Below are positions 55,499 through 64,000 of a DNA stretch of 64,000 nucleotides, piece after piece (within the stretch, counting starts at the first letter, position 1; each line of letters opens with the position of its first letter). Below the pieces are notes generated by a model. That model was not told the origin of the DNA and did not search any database. It was given only the letters and a program-made list of their open reading frames with translations. The stretch covers positions 41,242,706 through 41,306,705 of the forward strand of contig CM065299.1 of the NCBI GenBank assembly GCA_032871835.1. The letters are read 5' to 3'. Made by a program: the position numbers and the translations under genes. The DNA comes from Dipteronia dyeriana (lineage: Eukaryota; Streptophyta; Magnoliopsida; Sapindales; Sapindaceae).

Positions 55499-58400
55499 TA
55501 GACATGACCACGGTTCGGTTCGAATCTTGAAACCGAACTGTAACCGTGTGAAATGAACCGTAACCGTGGAACTGGTTTCGGAACCGTAACCGGAACCGTG
55601 GGGTCGGCGGTTCGGTTCGGTTCTGGTTCCTTCTCTTGAAAAACCGACCGAGAACCGACGGTTCGGTCCCGGTTCAGGAACCGCCGGTTCCTGGCCTTTA
55701 TTTAAAAAAAAAAATTAAAAAAACCTATAAGAGTCGTTGGGCCCAACGGCTCAAAAAAAAAAATTCCCCTTTAATTCTTTATTTCCTATAAATACCCTCT
55801 TAATTCATTTCTTATCATACAATTGCTCTCTCAAGTCTCAACTCTCTCTCAAATCTCAATTCTCCTAATTCTCTTCAATTATCTCCCAATTAGTCAATTA
55901 TTTATTTGTTTATATTTAGTGTATTACAATTATTATTTTTTAAAATCATTTTAAAATCCTCGTCAACAATTTTTATCTTAATTTTTTTGAAGAGTTTATT
56001 TACAAATTATTTTTTTCGATGGCAAGTGGAAGTGGAAGTGGAAGTGGAGTAAGAGATATTCCACCAAGGCATTCCGTTTCCAGGACCGGTAAGGGTCGTA
56101 TGTAAGAGCAGGATCCGGTCCAACAGGATAATATCGGTTTTGATGACACCGCTTACCATGAGTTCCTGCAACGGTAAGCCTATCTTGAATTTCTAAACTA
56201 TCCAATCAATCCAAATCCCCCTTTAATAATTTCTGAACCCAATTCTAGCCAGCCTAGCGCCCCTAGCCCTAGCCTTGGTAATATGACAAGCCAATCAGAA
56301 AATATACCGATTTTGCTGCAGATCCAAATTTTGAAGAGCCAGTAGAGAAGGATAAGAAGCATCTCAAATATGATCTATTCGTTCTCCACATGAAGAAAGT
56401 TACGAAACCGAATGGAACATGTTGGGCGGTGTGCAATTACTGCCCTAAAGAATACAAGTGGACTAAATCTGGAGGATACGGCACATATAGGAAGCATATT
56501 ACGACCTGTCATCCAGCAGAACTTGCCAAGAGGAATGCACAATCTCAAATTTCCAGGTTTTCTACCCCTGACACTCAATTATTTAAATATAGTGATCAAG
56601 CTAATAGAGAAGAATTAGCTAGGATGGTAGCTGTAGAACATTTACCTTTTAGTTTTGGTGAAAAAGTTGGTTTTATTAAATATTATCATAAAGCATTAAA
56701 TCCTGCTGCATGTCGTGTCCCTAGGACCACTCTCACGCATACAATGTATGATATTTATAAAAAGGAAAAAAGGATTTTAAAAAAAAAATTTGCGAACTAC
56801 ATAGGTCTTGTTTCCGTATGTGCTGATATATGGACTGACCATTGGCGAATGCATTCATACTTAGGTGTAACTTGTCATTATATGGACAAAGCATGGACAA
56901 TACAAAAAAGAATTCTTGCATTTAGAGTTTTTGATGATGCACATACTGCTGATAATATTTATAAAAATATGAAAATCATTTTTGAAGAGTATAAAATTGA
57001 AAACAAAATTTTTTCAACTAGTTTTGATAATGCTTCTAATAATACAATAGCTATTCCTGCTTTAATTGAATTATGCAAGCCTTATTTTAATAGTAAATTT
57101 TTTTATCAAAGATGTGCTTGCCATGTTTTAAATTTATGCGTTCAAAAAGGTTTGGAAATTCTTCAAGCTTTTATTAAATCCATTAAAGAGGCCCTCTCAT
57201 ATTTGTGGAAACATCCTAATGTTATGAAAGCATGGGTAAGATTTTGTAAACAGCCAGGTAGACATCCCATTAGATTTTCTCGTGATGGTCCAACACGTTG
57301 GAACTCTACTTATAAATTGCTTTATGAAAGTTATGAATATATGGATTTATTAGTTTCTTTTATGCAATATAATGTTAGTCAAATCAATCTTTATGCACAC
57401 CATTGGGATGTTTGTACAAAAATTTGTAATTTGTTAAAAGTTTTTAATAGTGCTACTAACAATTTATCAGGTATTTATTATCCTACTACTCAATTATTTA
57501 TTATCGAGGGTTGTAATATTGCTGGTGCATTTGCTGACTGTTCATCTGATATATAATTACAGGCATCCATTGAAGCTATGAAAAAAAAAATGGTTAGACT
57601 ATTATAGAGAGTTTCCAACTATTTACCTGCTTGCGTTGTGTTTTGACCCACGTTGTAAACTAGATGCATTGACAGATTATTTAATTCTTTATTATAAATG
57701 TTTAGGTATACAATTAGAAATTAATACTTATTGTGCTGCAATTAAGATATTATTTTATCAGTTATATAATGAATATCGTAGAATTTATGGTCCATCATTA
57801 AACATTAGTGTTCCACAAAATGAAAATGTCTCCCAAACTTGATCTTTTGGAGTGTTGGGGGCAGGGTTTGCACTTTTATCCCAAAAGATCAAAAGATTGC
57901 GAGGTTCTTCTTCTTCATCATCAAGTCCGATCTCGTATGATGAGATAGAAACTTATCATAGTACCAATTTTGAGTTTATAGGAGACGATGATGTGGATAA
58001 ATTTGATATTCTACATTGGTGGAGATTATTGCAACACTGGTTTCTACAGTGGCTGTGGAACAAGAGTTTAGCGTGGGTGTAAATATTTTGGACGCAAGAC
58101 GGTCTCTTTTGAGTCCAAAATCAATTCAAGTCCAAGTGTGTGTTGATGATTGGACAAAGGCTGGATATAGACAACAAGAAATGGAGCCAGAAGTTATTTA
58201 TGATTTCTTCGATGATGATCACACCACCGGCACCGGAACAGATGGCAGCGATTAGTTACAGACTTACAAAATTACATATGTAAAAGACAATAAAATATAA
58301 AAGAACTACGTGGTCTTTGATTCCTCTAAACCCCGAGTCCGAGAGGATACTTAGGCAACTTAATTTTGGTACAAATTAAGTGCAAGACCAATTTTTTTAA

Positions 58401-58640
58401 TTTTTAGTTTTATACATTTATTTCAATTTATGTATTTAGTATTATTTTTTAAAATTTTAATTTCGGCTTACGGCCTTACACAATAAAATTCATTTACAAG
58501 TTCATATTATTACATGTCTTATGTTTTCGTATTTTTTTTAAAATAAGTATAAATGTATAATAAGAAAAAAAAAACCGAATCGGTGGAACCGGACCGGAAC
58601 CGTAACCGTAACCGGAACCGGTCAACAGGGGTCATGTTTA
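55499..58640 (+). mobile_element. hAT-superfamily DNA transposon
   Basis: Terminal inverted repeats TAGACATGACC (55499) and TAAACATGACC (minus strand, 58640). Imperfect 8-bp duplication GGCCAAAT (55491-55498) / GGCAGAAT (58641-58648). Subterminal regions are dense in AACCG/CGGTTC words (55520-55700 and 58570-58620). Encodes a single hAT transposase with BED finger, broken. Inserted in the LINE RT, between motif B and FVDD. 3142 bp. Confidence 0.9.
56020..58254 (+). pseudogene. hAT transposase (BED zinc finger, Ac/Tam3-like)
   Basis: Probable start ATG at 56020 (MASGSGSGSGSG), stop TAA at 56104, frameshift before 56390. The open part 56390-57556 has a BED finger (CWAVCNYCPKEYKW ... HITTCHP), then SADIWT-type VCADIWTDHWRMHSYLG (first catalytic Asp), FDNASNNT (second Asp), CACHVLNLCVQKGLE and RDGPTRWNSTYKLL. 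After a TAA at 57554 and frameshifts come FPTIYLLALCFDPRCK (57615 on) and the hAT C-terminal dimerisation region: FDILHWW and, in a shifted frame, ATLVSTVAVEQEFSVGVNIL with the catalytic Glu, RRSLLSPKSIQ, ending at TAG 58253. Length of about 700 codons fits the family. Not translatable as one protein. Confidence 0.9.
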
Positions 58641-58648
58641 GGCAGAAT

Positions 58649-59324
58649 TAATCAAAGACGATAATCACTATGCACAAATCAAGAACAAATATGTTGACAA
58701 TGGATCACATGGTCTCAGTCCCATTGTAGGTTTAACTGACCCAAAAATTTCCCCATTTAAGATGAAAGAATATGAAATTGTTCTCACACAGCCCATAATC
58801 CGGTTGACCCAGCTAACTAAAAATCGTTACCGCAATTTCATCCTCTCGAGAAAGACCCATTCCACTCTGTCATAAGCTTTAGACATGTCTAACTTTATGG
58901 CCATTGAGCCATCCTTTCGTTTTTGTCTTTTCAGATTGTGTAAACACTCCCGGTCTACGATCATATTGTCTGAAATTAAATGCCCTGGAATTAAAGAGCA
59001 TTGTGATTCAGAAATAACCTCTCTAAAGCCAACCTAAAACGATTTGCCAAAGCCTTTACGTTAATTTTATAAAAAAAACATTGCAAAGACTTATAGGCCT
59101 GAAATCAAGGAGTCGCTCTGCTTGATTCATTTTCGAAATTAAAGCGACTAAAGTATTGTTCATACTTTCTAATGAAGCCCCGCCGTTCAGACAATGTATG
59201 CAAGCTGTAGTAACACTTGGCCCAACCGTGCCCCAGAAATTTTGATCAAATAGTGTTGGTAGTCCATCCTTACCTGGAGCTTTGAGCATACCCATATCGA
59301 ATACTGACCATCTAATATCTTCCC
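58649..59324 (-). pseudogene. LINE ORF2 fragment: RT N-terminal half
   Basis: Minus strand: REDIRWSVFDMGMLKAPGKD, GLPTLFDQNFWGTVGPSV, NNTLVALISKMNQAERLLD, DFRPISLCNV, then KLDMSKAYDRVEWVFLE (motif A Asp) and LRPCDPLSTYLFLICA (motif B region). Frameshifts and stops. Continues at 55498 beyond the hAT element. Confidence 0.9.
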
Positions 59325-60879
59325 TGTAGGAAAAAACACACGATGGAAGCAAAAAGTTTGATTAGTATAGTTCAAAAAATTTCCTTTAAAAGAGTGGATC
59401 TTAACCCATGATTAAATAACATATAATTAAAAGATATAGTACCTTTTTTACATGACAATTGATATTGCATCGAATTGAAACAGCAAGATCTTTTCATCCA
59501 ATCTCGAATGTGAATCACCTAGGAGTGTGAGCTCCCTTTATTAGAATTGTGTACCTAAGGATGGAAAACACAACTTTTTCTTTTGTTTTGTCACAATAAC
59601 CCATATAGAGAGAAACAAATAACGTTTGGTCACTTGTGAATTCTCAATCTTTTGATCAAAAACTCGGGTGAACCTAATTTGATGTTATGCACAAAGCCTT
59701 TTGATGTAAAAGTTACTATCGAAAACAAAAATGCTCCATTTTTCTTTTCTCTTGACCGAATTCTCACACACCTTTTCTATGAGTTGAATGATTTTTTTAA
59801 ACAAGCAAATAAAAAAAAAATCTCTTGATGGATGTATAAAGGTGGCCGAAAATCCTCACACAAGGAGGATTTTGGTTTCACCAAAACTCCTATCAACTTT
59901 TGAATTTAACCCTTATTCCAACTCATCAGTGTATTATCCAATTATAAGTTATTGAATATCAATTAAATTGTGATTTTTTCAAAATCTTCGTGATTTGACC
60001 AATTGTCAATTAGAATTTTGATAGATATAAACACTTACTAATTTGACTAGATAAATAAATTCATTTTTATTTATCTACTTATCAAATTAAGTCTTTAAAA
60101 TTTATCATACTAACAACAATAGTATGACACTAAAAGACCTTCTCCTAGTAAGAAAAAGATTTTGACTTCTAACCAAATAATTAATTAATTATACTCATAT
60201 GATGATATTATATACCTCAAAATATCCATATGATGATATTCTACTCATATTTAATAAATGGAGCCACGATGTTCGTATCTATAAATAAAGTTCTCTATCG
60301 ATTAACAAATGTACACCACCAAACTATCGATGATAGACTATACTATATAATCGTACTTAGTGATAGCTCAAATAATAACACTTGTAACCATAAGTCCATC
60401 ATTTATCTCTGGATTGAGATAAACTCTCCGATTGTCCTTAAGTGAAAACTTTTATCCACTGACGGTTCTAGCTAAAGTATTTGACTGTTATTCTATTCAA
60501 TCCACTTAGTGAACTAGATTCTTTTACCCAAAGACACTACACTTTGATGATTTTAGACTAATCATAATATATTTGATCGCACTCAAATGCTAGTAAAAGA
60601 ATCTACAAATTTAACAAGCTAAAGGCACCCAACATTTATCTTTAGTTGTGAATATCGTTCAAGACTAACTAAAAAATTATGTCTACCTCATACATATCCA
60701 GATGTATGAACAATTGTTCATTTCTCATAGTCTTTTGATCTTATAATTATTTACTTTTAACAATTATAATAGTTAAACTATGTATGCTATAAGATTTGTT
60801 AAAATATAAATCACTTTATTAATATGAAAAGATTGTCAACTGCGTTATTTCATTCATGCTATTTTGCATAATCCTAAAA
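59325..60879 (-). mobile_element. Solo LTR C (internally deleted)
   Basis: Plus-strand start TGTAGGAAAAAA, end GCATAATCCTAAAA: the minus-strand image of the A/B family ends. Only 1555 bp because of internal deletion(s), including the region around 60180-60200. Flanks TTCCC and ACCCT share CCC only, so the target duplication has eroded. Separates the LINE endonuclease part from its RT. Confidence 0.75.
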
Positions 60880-62894
60880 ACCCTATAAAAAGTTGCATCC
60901 ATAACATCTCCCATTCGAAATGAAAGTTGTGGTTGAACACCACTCTAAACTTTTTCAAGCATTTCGGGAGTGGATCTGCTTGTGCAAAATAAATTTGTAA
61001 AATATTGAGACACCACACCTTCCAAATCCCTTCCCGGCTCTCTCCACACACCATCATCCCCAAAAAAGCCCCTAACCTTATTCCGACCCTATCTTGCCGA
61101 TGCCTTTTGGTGGAAATACCTGGTGTTCCAATCACCGCTCTGCAGCTATTCTACCCTTGATCTCTGACGCTAGTATCTTTCTTCTATATCCAGGTAGCTA
61201 TCCAATTGGGATTCAATCCCTCTAATTACCCTCCAAGACCTTGGACCAACCTCCTTTGAAGCTGCACTTAATTCTCAATGTTTGGACAAAGCTACTGTTT
61301 ACATCGCCTACTCTACACCTTTAGATGGATTGCACATTCCTTGATCTTTTTATGAACTGCCAAAACTGGTCTGGAGCTATCGCAACCCTCCTGAACACTG
61401 TAATTAAATCTTGACATTCTTGCTTCTTCACCCAACTCTCCTCGAAGTGAAAATGCCTTTCACGCCTGTCACCGAAACCACCCCTCACGGCATCCTCCTT
61501 TGAAAACTCCAACAAAATTGGCCTATGATAGGACCGCCAAAAGGCAAGGTGTTTCACCAAATAATTTTGGAACATAGCTATCCACTATACATTACAAGCA
61601 CACACCTATCAAGCCTCTCCTGAATCTGATCATACCCATCCCACCCATTGCACCACGTGAAAAAAGGGCCCAAATGACCCATATCAGCTAAGTTACAGTC
61701 CTCTGAAGTTTCCCTAAAATTCATCATATCCCGCCAGTCCTTCTGCAAGCCTCCCTTTCTTTCAGAGTCACACACAACTTCATTGAAATCCCCTATAATC
61801 ACCCATGGCAGCGCTGACATGCCCGCAAATCTTTGTAATAACACCCAAGAATATGGCTGTAAGGTGTGCTCCGGATGGACATAAAACCCGGTCAATCTCC
61901 AAACTTTTATCTCGTTGAGACCGAACTCAAACTTTGATATGCGCCTGCGAGCATACTATCAACCAGCAGACCAGAGCATACATAAACCAGCCGACCGACC
62001 CTTACTATCAACTACCAACTTTCCTGTATATCCAAGTAGCACACATAACTTTTCCAATCTAATGTGGTCCACCTTTGTCTCCAACAAGAACATCACCTCT
62101 GGGTATACTCCTGTTTTTTATTTAGCAAGATCTGGAACGCCCGAGTATTTCCCAACTCTCAAACGTTCCACGAGAGCATTTTCATTGCTCTCGGTGGGTC
62201 GACAAAGATCGGTCGGCCTATATATCCAAGTTTGGAAGGCATGACACCTCAATTGACTTCACAGGAGTTATGTTACCGTTAAGATTACCAGATTCATGAA
62301 CCACTGTCGAAACACCATCCTCACAACCTTCCGGTTTAGTTGCCAATGAGACCCCATCGCCATGCCTATTATCCTCCGTTTCAGCCACAACACCAGTCCC
62401 CCCGAACTCCGTTGTCAAAGGAGAGGCACTGTTATTACCTTCAGCCACCCTCTTAGTTGTCGAATTAAGCTTTGCAACAACCACAATCCTACCATTAACA
62501 TCCACCACACCACACTAGCCACCGTCCGTCGCAGCTTTTTCTCAACCACTTCACCGGATTCAGGACCCGTTGAAGCGTCACATTTCCGATGCTCAAGAAC
62601 ATTCTTTTCACCATTAATCTCTTTTGTAATTTGTCTAGGTCGTCTAACCCACATGTTCACTGATTTTGATTTTGTTTGACTTTTCCCAACTTGGAAATAC
62701 ACTCCCTCACTTTTATCCTTTGCTTTCTTACTCATCCCGCTCACCTCACCAGGCAGCCCATTGCATGTACTAATTAATTGTGTTGTTTTCTGTCGGGCCT
62801 CCTTTCTAACCTTACCTAAAACATGCAGATCTTATTCTCCTTCATGACCCAATACAATAGGGTCCAATCCCTAGGTCCAATCCCTAGGCCCAAA
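60880..62894 (-). pseudogene. LINE 5' part: ORF1 tail and endonuclease
   Basis: Minus strand: lysine-rich ORF1-like tail (MSGMSKKAKDKSEGVYFQ, 62744 on; VDVNGRIVVVAKLNS, 62505). An apurinic-type endonuclease follows from about 62190: MKMLSWNV, ELGNTRAFQ, PEVMFLLETKVDHI (catalytic Glu), KGRSAGLCMLWSA, then (61895-61578) LTGFYVHPE, PWVIIGDFNEVVCDSERKGG (catalytic GDFN), MGHLGPFFTWCNGWDGYDQI, QERLDR. The endonuclease-RT linker is 61575-60880 (HFHFEESWVKKQECQDLI). Many stops. The 5' end abuts the duplication CCATAATAC at 62895. Confidence 0.85.
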
Positions 62895-62903
62895 CCATAA
62901 TAC
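62895..62903. repeat. Target-site duplication of the LINE, right copy
   Basis: CCATAATAC, identical to 4504-4512. Confidence 0.6.
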
Positions 62904-63532
62904 ATATTGATTTGCGTACAATCCAAATAATTACTTCACGTATCTTAACTTTAAACCCTTCCAACACCGTAACTAATTGCTTCAAGTCTTTTTGAGTGAG
63001 TTAAACTAAACCCAAATTCTTAATAATTATACCAAATAATAACTACGATTTGACCCATTTTCATGATTGGGTGAGCACAGATTGGTTCGATTTTGAGCAA
63101 AACTGAATTGAACCGAGAATAATTCGATTTATAAAAATTTGAACTGTTTAAGATTGTAAAGCCAAACTAGACATACGTGGGTCAGTTCAATTCAGTTTAA
63201 TTTGGCTTTGGGGATTATTTTGTGGAATTTAAATGTATTTCATAACTTTTTGGGCCTTTAGAGTTTAGACTACTGCTTTATATATATAAGTACACTAGTG
63301 TATGGTGCATCATAATTTTGTTACATGTGATCGTATGTGAGTAGTATGTGATCGTATATATATATAATGTTATCGCATATAAGTTACATTTTATCATGAT
63401 AAAACAAGATTTAAATTTTAGTGTCATCACATGTGAGTTGTGTGTGATAACATATGAATTGATATGATCACATATAAATTTTTTAAAGGTGTATGATAAA
63501 TCGGTGTTATATAGGATGACTTATATATATAT
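62904..63532. other. No gene; AT-rich with GATC-centred inverted words
   Basis: Around 63080-63210, GGTTCGATTTTGAGC and GTTCAATTCAGTTTAATTTGG suggest a decayed hAT-type terminal region. At 63300-63480 ATGTGATC and GATCACAT words recur and could fold back. No coding region found. Confidence 0.35.
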
Positions 63533-64000
63533 TGGAAATAGTGAGATATGTCATTTTTTTTTTTTGTTGCAATGATATCACCGCTTTAATAACTTAAGTT
63601 TAAGAGGCATCTATTATGGTGAACTACCCAAATTACCTCTAAATAATCTATTTTTTATTCTCATTGTGCTTCTATTTACACTTTGAAAACGATAACTCCT
63701 CTCTCTCGCTCTCCAAAATAGTTGTCTGAAAATCGATCTACAACTCTTCTCTCTCCAAAAACTTGTATTTCTCTAGATTCTGCACAAGAAGATAACATAT
63801 ATTTGTGATATTCTTTTATATATTTTCATATATTTCGGTGTGGTTTAACAATGTATCAATTCGTTATGATTTGTTGTCTCAGTCTTTGTATGAACATTTA
63901 ATCTCCAGATTCTATCCAATACTTTTTTAAAATACTCTGAGCTTTTTTTATTAGTGACCGAGCTTTTTTAATATGATTTCGAGCTTTTTTTATACACCTT
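63533..64000. mobile_element. Left end of a second M1-type TIR element (M2), cut by the window
   Basis: TGGAAATAGTGAGATATGTCA, then ATATCACCGCTTTAATAAC, TATTATGGTGAACTACCC and CTCCTCTCTCTCGCTCTCC track 1837-2035 of M1 in order and orientation. At the window edge CGAGCTTTTTT units appear (63930 on), the inverse of the M1 minisatellite motif AAAAAAGCTCG. Confidence 0.65.

Larger units (their letters stand above)
4513..62894 (-). mobile_element. L1-type LINE, split into four pieces by nested insertions
   Basis: Pieces in element order on the minus strand: 62894-60880 (end of ORF1 region, endonuclease), 59324-58649 (RT N-half), 55498-54975 (RT palm with FVDD), 6154-4513 (RT thumb/connector, zinc-binding domain, RNase H-like domain, AATAAA, A-tail). 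Net length after removing inserts is about 4.9 kb, so the ORF1 side is 5'-truncated. Translation across the 6154/54975 junction gives FWWGSKKKE, two stops, IYWGS, a stop, then NRLCLLKHFGGLGFRDLKMF, the normal plant LINE order in one frame. Across the hAT junction the frame passes from the GDPLS..LFLICA-type motif to HLFFVDDSLLF. It is degenerate, with many stops. Confidence 0.85.

Noticed and set aside
4513..62894. Two or more independent LINE insertions
   Set aside because: The pieces abut without overlap, stay in frame across the F junction, and the outer ends share a 9-bp duplication.

Overview
The window reads as a transposon-rich, probably pericentromeric or heterochromatic, stretch of a flowering-plant (most likely eudicot) nuclear genome. 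The evidence is plant-type Ty3/gypsy Tat and Athila elements, a plant L1-type LINE, a hAT transposon, a Tourist-like element, a spliced ribosomal-protein pseudogene and AT-rich simple repeats. I see no intact host gene. I cannot name the species.

Layout. Left flank (1-4503): an LTR-like remnant, an intron-bearing minus-strand pseudogene of ribosomal protein L13a (565-1478), a terminal-inverted-repeat element stuffed with about 1 kb of ~20-bp GCTCGATC minisatellite (about 1837-3530), and a small MITE (3560-3727). Right flank (62904-64000): unassigned AT-rich sequence, then the left end of a second copy of the minisatellite-bearing element (from about 63533).

Between the flanks, 4513-62894 can be explained as ONE minus-strand LINE (9-bp target duplication CCATAATAC at 4504-4512 and 62895-62903) cut into four pieces by later insertions: an Athila-like LTR retrotransposon F (6155-54969, duplication TCTTT, tRNA-Asp-like primer site), a hAT element (55499-58640, imperfect 8-bp duplication) and solo LTR C (59325-60879). 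Translation across the F junction and the hAT junction restores the expected LINE reverse-transcriptase order. F contains a copia-like solo LTR D (8803-46646, duplication GGTAC) and solo LTR B (49886-52203, duplication ATATT). D contains solo LTR A (44041-46371) and a Tourist-like element T (9433-43074, TTA duplication). T contains three Tat-lineage Ty3/gypsy copies: E1 (plus, 9877-21366, duplication ATATT), E2 (minus, 21442-33005, near-identical LTRs) and E3 (minus, 33006-42383, fused to E2 by a deletion junction). Nesting is five levels deep.

The Tat copies have the order LTR, gag, protease, RT/RNase H, second (plant/archaeal-type) RNase H, integrase, a conserved spacer, a tandem-repeat block, then a long gene on the opposite strand (antisense additional ORF, aORF) and an LTR. 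The aORF carries an intron at the same place with canonical GT/AG ends in all three copies, which supports a real spliced antisense gene. It has a putative gypsy-type transposon (PF04195-like) core, a basic KRKAVS motif and a coiled-coil C-terminus. All gag-pol and aORF copies are broken by stops or frameshifts; E3 is the best preserved. Everything here was read by eye; identities, domain assignments and ages were not computed.
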